A stretch of 64,000 nucleotides of DNA from Utricularia gibba (GCA_002189035.1 NEEC01000021.1:1-64000), one strand, 5' to 3'. Counted from the stretch's first letter, positions 34,552 through 45,070 are shown. Program-made: numbers and translations. Notes: generated from the letters alone by a model not told the origin.

Positions 34552-34887
34552 CTATTTCCCATAGATGCAGCTCTCACTTACATTTGAGGATCTGGTAGTT
34601 TCAATCCGGCCCTTGTTGGACAGCCTATGTATTCCAACTTCTGATAGATGTCCCATTCTCCTATGCCATAAATCATAAGATACATGAGAACTTGTCACCA
34701 CATTCAATTGGGCAGACATATGCTTCAATTTGGTTTTATACACTCCTCCAACCATATAGCCTTTTGTCACTACTATAGAGCCCTTGATCAACTTCCACGT
34801 TCTTTCACCAAGAATATGTATGTAACCCATCATTTCTAACTCACCTGCTAATAACAAGTTCACCCTTAAAGTTGGTACATGCCACAT
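34552..34887 (-). pseudogene. Copia GAG-pre-integrase region
   Basis: VPTLRVNLLLAGELEMMGY is the end of the protease/linker. A zinc-binding LWHRRMGHLSEVGIHRL (His-x-His type) follows, ending in SESCIYGK where CxxC is expected; only one Cys remains. Confidence 0.8.
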
Positions 34888-35040
34888 GTCTCTTAACTAC
34901 AGCAAGGTCCCCATGTTGGTGGTGACCATTAAATCACCTATTCCTGCAACCTCAGGAACTGACTAGTTACACATCTTGACAGTGCAGGCCTTACAAGGCT
35001 TATAATTGATCAGCTCGGTGTGTCTAGATGTGGCAGGGAA

Positions 35041-35643
35041 CTAGGCAGCTGAATCAACAAACCAAGAACTCTCAAGACCTGTTTCCCTAGCTTCTGCTGC
35101 TAACAAAACCAGCAAGTCATCATCCACATCACTCAAATATGCTGTGGAATGGGTTTCTGGTTGATCCCTTGCTTGCCACTCTTTTGATGCATCTTGTTGA
35201 GATTTCTTGTAACTACGACAATGCTTACATAGATTTGCCGCAGTAAAAATAGGATCGAATCTTTTGCTTCTTGTCCTTCTCATCCCGAGTATGGGATTTT
35301 TCACGATGCTTAGACTTATCTCTTCTTGACCTGTTAGATCTCTCTTGCGATCGCCCCCTATAGTCCCCCTCACCATAGGCAAGAGTTCCTCTATTATCAA
35401 GGCCTTTCTCCACTCCTGCGTTCCACCTCTGCAACTTCTCTTGAAGTAGAGAAGTGGCGACCACATCAAATTTGAGACCACCGCTTGCCGAGTCGCTCAA
35501 TGTGATTACCAACATTTCCCATGAATCCAGAAGAGTATCCATCAGTTGAATGGCTTGAATCTCTTCATCAAAGCTCATTTTTTCTGAGACCATTTGATCC
35601 ACATAATCTTTAAAGCGTCTTAGGTGCTCAGACATGGACTCTC
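35041..35643 (-). pseudogene. Copia gag C-terminus, zinc region, protease start
   Basis: 35,225-35,635 reads MSEHLRRFKDYVDQMVSEKM, SFDEEIQAIQLMDTLLDSWE and ITLSDSASGGLKFDVV, the UBN2-type gag. A basic region leads to SYFYCGKSM. In another frame (35,041-35,300) a CKHCRSYKK-like zinc box and SSWFVDSAA are visible; the last is a damaged protease motif (usually WxxDSGA). A frame change separates the two. Confidence 0.8.
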
Positions 35644-36799
35644 AACATATGCTTTTTAGTGTCTTAAGAATACAAAAATAAGTAATATTATGTTATTAAA
35701 TTGACGCTTTATTAGGTATTTCCGTATTTTCATGATTAGGTGCATTATTTAGGTGATTTAGTCCGAATCTTTGTTTTAAGTACTTCTCTTTAGCAATGCA
35801 ACACGTTTTATGTAATGTGAATCCCAAGGAGTCGAACATGAATAGTGAAATGACAAAAGATAAGATCAAAGACTGAAAAGAACACAAAATCCAATGAAAT
35901 TAAAAAGTAAGATTTTGGACAAAAAAAGAGACAAGATGGAGAGAATAAATATATCTCCCCATTGAAGTCCCCATTGAAGAACATGAAAATAATTCTAGGG
36001 AGGGAGATCTAGTAGGAAAGAATAGTAGAACCATGGAGGATGAAGAAGACGAAACCAAAATTCAAACTTACTTGTGAACTTTCCGTTGTTTATTATGAAT
36101 ACTATTCCTAGTAGGAATAGTTTTAGCTTTCCACGTGAACAATTTACGATTTTTGTTTCTTTCCTTGTTATTGCATTGTGACATGAACATGTTTTGGCTG
36201 CTATGTTATGAGCATATTTCATTTTACTTCAACATGAGTGACTAAATACACATGATGCCTTGAGGTAAAATGAGGGTGCGCATAATTATTGCTAATTAGA
36301 CTACATTAGCTCAATAATCAGACCATTTCCTTATCAAATCAGGGTAGATACATGAGAAGAAAATGGTTGTTTTCATCATAAGCAACCTAACTAGAGGTAG
36401 ATCAAAAGTTTGAAAAATCAAAGATTGTGTAGATTTGAATTCATGTGTTATTAGATAAATGATTATCAAGTTGGGTAGTTAAGTGAAGTAATGATCGTGT
36501 CACTCCTACAAATCTCAATGCATTACATTACCTATTTCTAATTATTAGTTGAATTTGCGTACTATTTCTTACTACATTTTATCGTAAACTTGTCTTAATC
36601 TTTAGCTTAGACTAAATCCTTCAAACTGTGACAAAAACAACATGCATCAACATTCACACAACAAGCATATAACTCCTTATATTCTACTTTGATCCACTAT
36701 CCTAATGTTTTTCGTATGATTTAATGTAAATTAGATTTATAAATTTGTTTGATAGAAGAATTTGTAATTTAACAATGTTGTATAATTTTTTATTTATCA
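35644..36799 (+). repeat. Solo LTR inside copia gag
   Basis: About 1,156 bp, homologous to 55,763-56,935: GAATCCCAAGGAGTCGAACATGAA against AACCTCAAGGAGTCGAGTATGAA, and both end AATTTTTTATTTATCA / AATTTTTCGTTTATCA. It splits gag between LYKACI (right) and MSEHLRR (left). Candidate TSD CTCTC / CTCTA, one mismatch. The left terminal TG is not recognisable, so the left end may be off by a few bases. Confidence 0.75.
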
Positions 36800-37160
36800 C
36801 TCTACATCCTTATACTTCAACCTATACATGCTTTGTACAATGCTAATTTGTTTAATGCATTGTCTGACCGAAACATGTCCTCCAGTGCTTTCCAGGGTTG
36901 CCGAGCATAGTCGAACTCACTGATCTGATGAGAAAGACTTTTCTAAATACAGAGATTCATTATTGCTACCGCCTTTAGGTGCAAACGTCACCAATCATGC
37001 TCTGTTACACTAGTGGGCCGCTATGCTCAACTAATCACTGGATCCCAAAGATCCTTGCACACTAACACAGATTTTATGTTGGAGTGTCACAAGGAATAAT
37101 TTGTGGCATTTAGTTTGGACACTCCGTGTACCTCGTCCATCCCAACCTAAGCTATGATGT
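36800..37160 (-). pseudogene. Copia gag N-terminus and degenerate PBS
   Basis: The minus strand reads KSVLVCKDLWDPVIS and SDNALNKLALYKACI, with a stop-ridden start near 37,130. The PBS position 37,150-37,160 has GCTATGATGTTG, a decayed GCTCTGATACCA. Confidence 0.7.
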
Positions 37161-38245
37161 TGTTGGAAATAGAGGACCCCTTTGTACACAATTAATGTTT
37201 ATGAGTGAGACAAAGAGCACACAATTAACCAGATAAAAACCAAGGTTCGCACCTGGTAAAACCTTCTGGTCGTTCACTATAAAACAGCACAATGAGGATA
37301 GCAAACGAACACGAAATCTGCAACAAAGCGACACAAACACACTTCTGCAGCGTTCTGCGCTTGATCACCAGATCACTCCTGCGCCAGAGTTGCCTGTCTT
37401 CCCCTCTTGCTGCTTAGACAGAACTCATCCTCTAATCACAGAGGACGCACGTCCTTTCACCAAATCTCCTGGATAATCGTAACAACCATAGCCACGTCTT
37501 GCATGGCCCTGGCACCATGTCACTTCCAGCCTGGATCCCACTTCAACCTGTGGATTAATTTCCTTACCAGATCTTGTATACCAACTCCTTTATAGAGTTG
37601 TGATTCAATTCAAAGAGAAAGATCTAATGATCTCAATGCAAGTAAAAAATACATGCATATGTGGATTCAATGCAAAAATTGTTATGGATTCACTTATAAG
37701 AGATATTTGTACTCAAAAATGAATTTTTGTGAACTTGAAAATGAACAATTCAGAAAGAATTGAATTTTTGATTGACCTCAGCATTTGAGAATCCTATGGA
37801 TGAACACATGGTTTTTGGAAACACATGAGAAGATGCAAAACCCATCAGTGGAAGTGGTTTTACTAGGTAAAACCCATCAGAACTCGGAAACCTCTTGGAC
37901 GTAAGACTCACCTACACAAAAGAAGAATCAAGTATATTTCAACAATACACAAAATACAATAACATCACTCTATCGACTCATCTACCACGCCTACACTAAC
38001 TCCGGTAGAATCATGCCTCCATTGCACTCTAGCAACTTCCGATCATAGCTCAGAGACTCTCCACTGAAACAGAAAGAAAAATTATCTCAACTTTCCCCGA
38101 GAATCTTATGCATATCCGTTATATGGTGATTGACTACGTCGTTGCTATTACCATCATGCCCATGCATCTCACTTTGCTTCAGCCCAATTGTGCCATGCTA
38201 CTCAAACTTCCAGCATGTCAGCAACAATGGCCTCATAGGATCCCA
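37161..38245 (-). repeat. 5' LTR of minus-strand copia
   Basis: Begins TGTTGGAAATAGAGGACCCC at 37,161 on the plus strand. It includes ACTAGGTAAAACCCATCAG at about 37,862, shared with the LTR-like stretch at 5,490. The right end near 38,245 is estimated from the start of plastid-like sequence after a T-run (about 38,251-38,271). Confidence 0.65.
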
Positions 38246-38271
38246 TTGAGTTTTTTTTTTTTTTTTTTTCA

Positions 38272-38790
38272 GAAGAGGATCCTTATAAAAATTATACGAA
38301 TTCTTATCAAAGAAAGACATGATTGACAGAGGTTGTTCAAGCAGGCATGAGCCAACTAAATGGTATTCCAATTGCGATGGGGATTATGGATTTCCAATTT
38401 TGGGGGTATTAGTAGGGGAAAAAATAACCCGCTTGATTGAGTACGCCACCAATCAGTTTCTTCTTCTTATTATAGTGTGCAGTTCGAGAGTTCCATGCAT
38501 GCAAGAAGGGAGTTTAAGGTTGATGCAAATGGCTTAAACATTGTCTTCCTTACAATTGTTAATCACATAAAAAGTGATTTTGTGTAACAATCCTTACCTC
38601 TTGTGCTACAGGTGGGGTAACAGCCCGTTTTCGTATGCTGAGAGACATTATCACTGCCGAGCCCAACTCCTACATTGCATTTTTAGGTAAAAGAGATTGA
38701 TTTAACATTGAATAAAACAGTACATGAAGGTTTACAAGTGTAAATATTTCCGTAAGGGCTTATTCTGATGGTACATGGTAATCTTTTAAA
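38272..38790 (+). pseudogene. accD: Plastid accD fragment (acetyl-CoA carboxylase beta subunit)
   Basis: Reads [16 protein letters not shown], stop, [28 protein letters not shown], then [40 protein letters not shown] and, after a damaged stretch, [27 protein letters not shown] and LTLNKTVHEG. These match the carboxyltransferase part of plastid AccD in order ([59 protein letters not shown]). A short deletion removes the GGSMGS loop. Only the C-terminal half is represented. Confidence 0.9.
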
Positions 38791-39146
38791 ATGAATAAAT
38801 TTTTTTTTGTGTCATTTAGGATTGAACTGTTGAACAAATCCAATGTTGACAATAACTCGTTCTTTATTAAATTAGAAGACAAGGTCACATGAACAAACCA
38901 TAAAGAAATCAAGAAAAAGACTCAAGTTTATTATAATATATATCTTTCATGTAGAAAAACGAGTAAACCCATTTTCGAAGTTCGATTTTCATCCTATTTA
39001 TTCTATATACTTATTTCAACTATATGGATAGTGATATTTAGAGATATTTTAAAAACTAGTATGTAATAATATTAGTTCTAATTAGTATTAATTGGTTTAA
39101 TTATAAAAATAATAGGTACAAATAGCAAATCAAGCTATCGATTTTA

Positions 39147-39250
39147 TGACAATTTTCAACCTTCCCCCTATTTTTGTGTATTTCATTGGCATAGTATTTC
39201 AGGCAATTGCAGTGCCTTTTTTTATTTCTTTATATTAAAAAAATATTTAG
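39147..39250 (+). pseudogene. psaI: Plastid psaI (photosystem I subunit VIII)
   Basis: ATG at 39,147 reads MTIFNLPPIFVYFIGIVFQA then IAVPFFISLY, stop. Plastid PsaI is a 33-36-residue single-span membrane protein starting MTTFNLPSIFVPLVG. The hydrophobic span is preserved and the terminal KNKIV is degraded after a TAA. The spacing from accD and the A/T-rich spacer fit the plastome. Confidence 0.88.
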
Positions 39251-39624
39251 CACCGGAAAGCTACTATCCCAACCGTGTTCTTGAAATTTAAACTTGTAGC
39301 CTGACACATATATTAATTCTTTTTTCAGTAAATCTGATTTATCCTTCATTTTGGTGGACCATGAGGCCGTGTTTGGTAGTAGTTTTAGTAATACTGGTAT
39401 AATTTATACCAGATAAAACTTATCCCTCCTATAAGTACATATTATGTTTGGTAGTATGGAATTTATGAGTTGGAATAAGATATCCCATGACTTCTTTGGT
39501 AGACATATATTGGATTACTTTTTACAGATTTTGAACAAAGACATCTTTACCCTTCTACATTTTTTTTATCTGGGTAGGGTTCTTGGCTTCGACTCTTCAA
39601 TCATTCTCCAATTTTCTGTGCGAA

Positions 39625-39897
39625 ATGAGCACGTCCCACACAAAGAACAACAATGGTCAATCGAAATTGAAATGCGGGTGGAGCGTTGAAGAAGAATGTC
39701 TTCTTGTTATCGCTTTCAAGGATATTATTGGCAGTGGGTGGAAGAGTGAAAATGGTTTTAAAAATGTGTATTATGTATCTCTTGAGAAGATGATGAAGAA
39801 ACGCAAACCCACTTCAACTTTGACAGCTATTCCACACATTTCTTCGAAAATCAAGATCTGGAAAATGGAATACTACATGATCATGGAATTTTTTTAA
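39625..39897 (+). CDS. Harbinger Myb/SANT-like DNA-binding protein, short
   Basis: ATG at 39,625 begins MSTSHTKNNN. The domain CGWSVEEECLLVIAFKDII, then GSGWKSENGFKNVYYVSLEK and LTAIPHISSKIKIWKMEYYM is a Myb_DNA-bind_3 type trihelix domain (W..EEE..LL, then PHI.SK.K.WK..Y). In PIF/Harbinger elements this partner helps the transposase reach the nucleus and bind the ends. The frame stops at 39,897, after about 90 residues, well short of the usual 200-300. An in-frame extension upstream lacks an ATG. It may be truncated or have a further exon. Confidence 0.75.
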   Translation: MSTSHTKNNNGQSKLKCGWSVEEECLLVIAFKDIIGSGWKSENGFKNVYYVSLEKMMKKRKPTSTLTAIPHISSKIKIWKMEYYMIMEFF

Positions 39898-40006
39898 AAT
39901 CAATTTTTGTTTTATTAATCTGTTTTACAATAAAAAACAATGTTCAGCATAAACTTTGATTTATGTATTTAAATTCATGTATTAAATTATTTTATATTAA
40001 CGCTAT

Positions 40007-40080
40007 CTACGAAATAAGTAATTTGGTAAGAGTCCAATACACAAACGTGTTGGACTCCTACCACATTACTTATTTCGTAG
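40007..40080. repeat. Long stem-loop inside Harbinger element
   Basis: Arms 40,007-40,042 and 40,047-40,080 are reverse complements over 34 bases with three mismatches and a loop of about four bases. A third copy of the right-hand arm, without a partner, lies at about 40,128-40,175. Confidence 0.85.
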
Positions 40081-40224
40081 GTGCTATTAATGTGGGATAC
40101 ACACAGGCATGGTTTATGCATAACCTATATCCGTGTGTTGGATTTCTACCAAATTACTTATTTCATAGGCAGTATTAATACAGGATACACTGTGGTTCGT
40201 ACCGAAACGTTTGGATATATCTGG

Positions 40225-40680
40225 TTCCAGGCATCCACATGAGAAAAGGTGGGTGCCTAGAATTTGGTTGCAGACTCACAAACACCCTCACGAGGCACCC
40301 ACATGAGAGAAGTGGGTGTCTGGAAACTGTCACAAATACTCCTTCCCAAACACTCATATCAGAGAAGTGTGTGCCTGGAAATGATCTTACCCACTCTTCC
40401 TAGACACTCACACAATGCATTATTTTGTAGATACCGTCCAACTCTCTTTCCCGACACACTCCCGAGGCACCCACATGAGGGAAGTGGGTGTCTAGAAATG
40501 GTCTTATCCACTCTTCCCAAACACCCACACAATGCATTATTTTGTAGGTACCGTCTAACTCTCTTTCCCGACACCCTCCCAAGACACCCACATGAGAGAA
40601 CTGGGTGCCTGGAAATGGTCTTACCCACTTTTCCCAAACACCCACACAATGCATTATTTTGAAGGTGCCGTCCAAAGTAT
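40225..40680. repeat. 117-bp minisatellite with palindromic core
   Basis: CCACTCTTCC or its variants start at 40,391, 40,508 and 40,625, exactly 117 bp apart. Each unit holds an inverted repeat AGGCACCCAC ... GTGGGTGTCT with about 9 bases between the arms (for example 40,293-40,302 and 40,312-40,321). Two or three more diverged half units lie at 40,225-40,390. Since 117 is a multiple of three, frames stay open on both strands; these frames match no known protein and are probably not genes. Confidence 0.9.
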
Positions 40681-40989
40681 AATTAAGGATCGAATGCTAA
40701 TAAAATTAAAAACTAAGAAACTTTCATATTTATCATATGATTTAATAAATAAAATATTTAAATTATTTATATTTTTAGTAAACATGTGTCATATGATTAT
40801 AAAAATATTTTTTTAAATGTTGCATCTCGCATGTTCTCGCATGCTTAAAAATAAATATGATTTATAAAAATGCTGATAATAATCTTAAGTTCACTTTGCA
40901 ACGACATGTTCTACCATGTTTAAAAATAACAAATGTTCAATCTTGGATATGATAGTTAACAGAAACACAAAAAACGAATGCATATCTAT

Positions 40990-42165
40990 TCATATACTCA
41001 TTCCACATAATTGTTGCAAGCTCACACGCCATGTACACCACCCTGGAGAGGTTTCAACAACTGTTATGAATTCACCAGCCCCTTGCTCAACAGATTCAGT
41101 AAAATTCTCTGACACTTCAGCTTCCAACGGATCATATGCCATATTCATTCTTACGAAATTGTGTAATAAAGCACAAGCAAGAATAATGCGACTTTGTGTT
41201 TGAACTGAATAGTAGGATGTTGACCGAAGAATGGCCCATCGAGTCTTTAAAATTCCCCATGCTCTCTCAATTACATTTCTCGGTGAGGCGTGCCGCATGT
41301 TAAACAACTCTTTCGCATTTTGAGATGCTGAATTTCCAGTACCCCATTCTTTTAAATGATAGCGTACATTCCGATATGGAGCTAGGAAGCCATCACAATT
41401 GGTGTAGCCATTATCGCATAGATAATAGCAACCTGCAATCACAACATGCATTTGTATAGTAAAATGTTTCTGAAAACAGCCTGAAACAATGGAAATTCAT
41501 GCATGGAAAAACTTTTAAAAATCTTACTAACTTCACAACTAACCTTTACATACTCGTAGACCATCAACTTCCTTCAACAAAGCACTTTTAAGTATACGAC
41601 TGTCACTAGCCGATCCTTCCCAACCAGCAAGCATGTAAATAAAATTCATATTTTGATCACATACACCCAAGACATTGAAGGCTATTGTACCTTTTCGGGT
41701 TCGATATTTTGACTTATCACACTCAGGTACCCGTGCCTCAATATAGGACCCATCTAAAGCACCTAAACAATTCTACACATATTACAAACATTCAACAATT
41801 AATAGTTATTAAGATAAACATTGCATAACCAAAAAATGAAATAGTACCTCAAAGAAACGGAACCTTGCTGTGGCGTTGGTAGTAGTAACAGGTTCACCCT
41901 TAACTAACAGCTTATCATGCAGGCATAAAACAGCTGCAAGAACGGCCTTGAAGTGACAGCTAATTGTCCAAGTCGATCTTTTGAAGGATGACTTTTGAAC
42001 TCGCATCTTCTTATGATGGGCTAAAATACCTAAGAAAATACAAACTTTCTCACTGATAGTTACATACTTCGAGTCACGATGCCCTGCATAATCACGAAGT
42101 AGACAACACAATCATCCAAAGACATCTCGATTCATCCTCAATTCCTCCAAAGCTGTGTTGTTCAT
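40990..42165 (-). pseudogene. PIF/Harbinger transposase, three exons
   Basis: Model on the minus strand: exon 1 42,165-41,848, exon 2 41,772-41,544, exon 3 41,432-40,990, with GT...AG at both introns and the frame kept. Exon 1 has YVTISEKVCIFLGILAHHKK and FKRSTWTISCHF. Exon 2 has NCLGALDGSYIEARVP (first Asp), TRKGTIAFNVLGVCD and ASDSRIL (second Asp). Exon 3 has NGYTNCDGFLAPYRNVRYHL and RNVIERAWGILKTRWAILRS (Glu). The DDE set is complete. One TGA near 42,112 follows DVFG and fits a CGA-to-TGA change. About 330 residues plus a possible upstream exon (with another stop near 42,186). Confidence 0.85.
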
Positions 42166-43334
42166 GTTGCTAACTAATTTATGAAGATGTTCAATTTATC
42201 TTGGCATTTTCGATGTATATGAGTATCGGCATTGCTGTCTTGAACCATGAGAACGTAGTCGGAGCAGCACAATAAGTGCAATAATATGAGCAATTTCGAA
42301 ATTCCTTTGCAACAAATATGCCAATAACAATAACTGAGCATTCTCATCAATTGATTCCATCCAAAAAAATAATTTGGGTTCCTACAATTAATTCATCAAA
42401 TATAATAATTAATGCAAGAGAGACTACATGCTTATGCGTACACACATCAGGAACAAAGCAAACAATCAGAAAATACAAAATGAATATGTTTGCATTATTA
42501 AAGAAATTATTCATTCATCTTGGCTATTGACATTCGATTTTGATGTCTTCAAATGGGTGGGACACCGAATGAATACTTTGTTGTGCCACCGAACAGTCAA
42601 AACATGGACCTCAATTATATGAATTTGAGATCCAACAATGGGTCTACGATCCAAATTTTGCAAGTCGGTATAGAAAATATTCACAGGTTGAGGAAGAAAA
42701 TCTGTAGATGAAGGAAGAAATTCGCAGGTTGAGGGGAAACATAATCGTAGGGTTGAAAAATAATTTTCCCTCAAATTTAATTCAAGATAAGATATAGATG
42801 CATTTATGGGTATTTTAGACTTTTCATAATCAAAAAGTTATCCATGTGTAAGGTATAAAATTAAAGAGGGGTTTTGATGGGGATACTTTTATGACTTATA
42901 GAAAGGAAAAAAGTATCCCAGAAAAAATTTAATTCCGCTTACCAAATACATTATTATTATCCCGCATACTAGGATATCCCATCTTATCCCATTTATCCTT
43001 ATTACCAAACACGGCCTGAAAGAAAACCTTCTTAGACCTGCAAAAAATGATCCATTGGTAGAAGAATTCTAACTCATTTTAATCAGATGGATCAAGACAA
43101 GAGCCAGCTAGTGTGGTTGTAAAATTGGTGGATATATCCATATAGGGATATTGGAATCATATAGATAATAATTTTAGATATATGCAATTTGATGAATTAT
43201 TCCCAAAGGTTCACATCAAATGAGTACTAAACATTAAACTAGTACAAGTTGATGACATATAATCAACTAGGAACCAAAAACAAAGGCAAACAAAGTAAAA
43301 ATTATTATTCCAATAAAATGCAATCGGATCAAGT

Positions 43335-43492
43335 ATGATTTCTGGATGAGAACATATATGGATGGACTGATGATAGGGAATAGGGAGCCTATTCCGCTGA
43401 CCTAGACTGATGATAATTTAGCATGCCGAGAGCTTGAAAAAAAGGCAGTGGAATCGGCCTATTTCTACCCTGTACCAATTGGAGTCTTTTAA
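43335..43492 (+). pseudogene. ycf4: Plastid ycf4, internally deleted
   Basis: The first part (43,335-43,385) reads ISG, stop, EHIWMD, matching SWRSEHIWIE at the Ycf4 start. It is joined to the C-terminus (43,388-43,492): PIPLT, stop, TDDNLACRELEKKAVESAYF and YPVPIGVF, stop. Plastid Ycf4 ends IPLTRTDENLxPREIEQKAA ... ELAYFLRVPIEVF. About 400 bp of the middle are gone. Ycf4 is a photosystem I assembly factor in plastids. Confidence 0.9.
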
Positions 43493-43832
43493 GAAGTAGC
43501 TTGTGTTGGCACCGGGGTTAAAGCCCAAAAGAATCTTGTTTTTTTTTTTCGATAATAAAATTTCAATCAAAAGGTCCAAAGTCGTCATATACAGAATAAA
43601 CATAAAACCTCTTTGTTGGTTTGTTATGCGTAATTTATGCAATTCAATTGAAACATGAGAATCCAATGAGTCCTTCAATTCATCTTATACATTAAATAAA
43701 AAATTACAAACAAAAAAAGGGTATCTTTTTTTTAATAGGCTCGATATTTTGTATATAACTTATTTATTAAGAACTAGTCGATCACATAGAGTCGAACACA
43801 AATCAGGTTAATTCAAATTTAATAGGTTAAAA

Positions 43833-44469
43833 ATGGGTAAAAAGAGAGCATCCACTACTTTTTTCTATCTTGCATTATTAAGTATGGAACCTTGAATTAC
43901 AATCGGTAAAATACAGAAAAATCTGAAATATTTTTGAATGGTCTTTAAGAGAAAAATTCATAGAGTTAAAAGAAATCATCATCCTAGATCAAACGATCAA
44001 CTTCTAGAAAGACACATTTAGAAATTTTTCCAATACAAATCCACAAAAAAATGATACAATTAGCAATATATATATAATGAGTATCTTATTCATAGGATTT
44101 AACACTTCTCATCCAATCTAATATATTTTATTATTCTAATCAATTATTCTATTTTAGGTAATAATGAACATGTTCTTATTAATTCTCATATTCAGGAATT
44201 TCTATATAATTCAAGTGATACAACAAAATCCTTTGCGAAGCTAAAGTGGAAGATCACTCTTTCTGTTGATTCTTTTAGGAACCAATATATATATCGATGA
44301 TTGATGATTATTCTGTCCAAAAGATTTTAGATTTGGTAATAATGATCAATACTATCTAGTATTGTTTCATTTCTTGTTGTCCTCCATACTTTTTTAACTC
44401 TTGGATTTTTCTTATTTAAATCATCTATCTCTAACATTTGTAGTTATTTATCAAGTAATGAATGACTGA
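43833..44469 (+). pseudogene. cemA: Plastid cemA (envelope membrane protein)
   Basis: ATG at 43,833 reads MGKKRASTTFFYLALLS, like the CemA start MxKKKAFxPLLYLxS. Then [52 protein letters not shown], and at the end LNHLSLTFVVIYQVMND, stop, matching YLNRVSPSLVVIYHSMND. Order and spacing fit the whole gene. Several frameshifts and stops are present. Confidence 0.92.
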
Positions 44470-44529
44470 TATCAATAAATAATCTACCAATATTTATCAA
44501 ATCAATTCTAATGTTTCACAGTATCTAGT

Positions 44530-45070
44530 TCTATATTATAGAAGCATTACAAACTTTCTATATGGGGATTTTCTTGTTACTCTAGTCAAAGAATTCTATT
44601 AAATTGTAAAATAATCTATAAGGAACTATTATGGGGTTTATACGGAAATTCTGCAATTATTCAGAAGCTGTTAAAGTAATAAATTGTTATTAAATATAAG
44701 TGATATAAAACTTTCTATGTTGTATAAGCATTACAAACTTCGCATATGGGGATATTGTCGGTACTCTAGTAAAAGGATTCTATTAAGTTCATGTTTGGTT
44801 GATTAGTTTGGACAGGTTTGGATGGATATAGAATATATTTTGTGTGTTTGGTATAAGGATTGACTTAACCCATACAAAAACAAAAACCTAAGATTTTCTT
44901 TGCACAAAGGAAAAAAATAAATTCTAAGGGGGAGGTGGGTAAAAATATTTCTATTCAACTAAATTCATATATAATTTTTAATAAACCTCTTCATTCTTTT
45001 CCTTTTAACCAAACATGGCCTAAATAGTAAAACAATAGATAAGGAACTGTTATGGTGTTTGATAAATTTA
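44530..45070 (+). repeat. Direct duplication, second unit interrupted by MITE
   Basis: Unit 1 (about 44,530-44,650) and unit 2 (about 44,712-44,786 plus 45,021-45,070) share TAAGCATTACAAAC / AGAAGCATTACAAAC, ATATGGGGATTTTC / ATATGGGGATATTG, TTCTATTAA and ATAAGGAACT. Unit spacing without the MITE is about 180 bp. Confidence 0.85.
44787..45020. mobile_element. Tourist-like MITE
   Basis: 234 bp. Termini GTTCATGTTTGGTTGA and, at the right in reverse complement, GGCCATGTTTGGTTAA. TAA occurs on both sides (44,784-44,786 and 45,021-45,023). The undisturbed site TTCTATTAAATTGTAAAATA survives in the first unit of the duplication. No coding capacity. The TSD and terminus type fit non-autonomous PIF/Harbinger elements. 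Confidence 0.88.

Larger units (their letters stand above)
32430..38245 (-). mobile_element. Minus-strand Ty1/copia element, interrupted
   Basis: From right to left: 5' LTR (37,161 to about 38,245), degenerate PBS, gag start, a solo LTR of another family (35,644-36,799), gag/zinc region, protease, pre-integrase, integrase, RT with intact YVDDMLL, truncated RNase H, and a short 3' LTR remnant (about 32,430-32,525). The two LTR pieces share GACCCCTTTGTACACAA-like and GTATGAGTGAGACAA-like blocks. Outer ends are approximate because the 3' LTR is truncated and I see no TSD. Confidence 0.85.
39365..43016 (-). mobile_element. PIF/Harbinger DNA transposon
   Basis: 3,652 bp. Perfect 14-bp TIRs GGCCGTGTTTGGTA at each end, flanked by TGA on both sides (39,362-39,364 and 43,017-43,019), a 3-bp TSD in the family's TNA style. 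It carries both genes typical of the superfamily, a Myb/SANT-like protein (plus strand) and a spliced DDE transposase (minus strand). Between them lie a long hairpin and a 117-bp minisatellite. It is inserted in the psaI-ycf4 spacer of the plastid-derived segment. Confidence 0.92.
38272..44469 (+). other. Nuclear plastid DNA (NUPT): accD-psaI-ycf4-cemA, split by Harbinger
   Basis: Four plastid gene remnants occur in the canonical plastome order accD, psaI, ycf4, cemA, all on the plus strand. Intergenic DNA between them fits a continuous plastid segment of about 2.5 kb once the 3.65-kb Harbinger element (39,365-43,016) is removed. All four carry stops or frame changes and are clearly diverged, so this is an old transfer. 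The left edge abuts a poly(T) run next to a copia LTR. The right edge is at or beyond the cemA stop; the duplicated sequence after 44,530 may also be plastid-derived, which I cannot confirm. Confidence 0.9.

Noticed and set aside
38272-38790. accD as a functional nuclear-transferred gene
   Set aside because: Only the C-terminal half is present, with stops, a missing glycine-rich loop and no transit-peptide exon in view.
40264-40675. Overlapping long frames on both strands read as a repeat protein gene
   Set aside because: They are fully explained by the 117-bp minisatellite, whose period is divisible by three. No start context, domain or homologue is visible.
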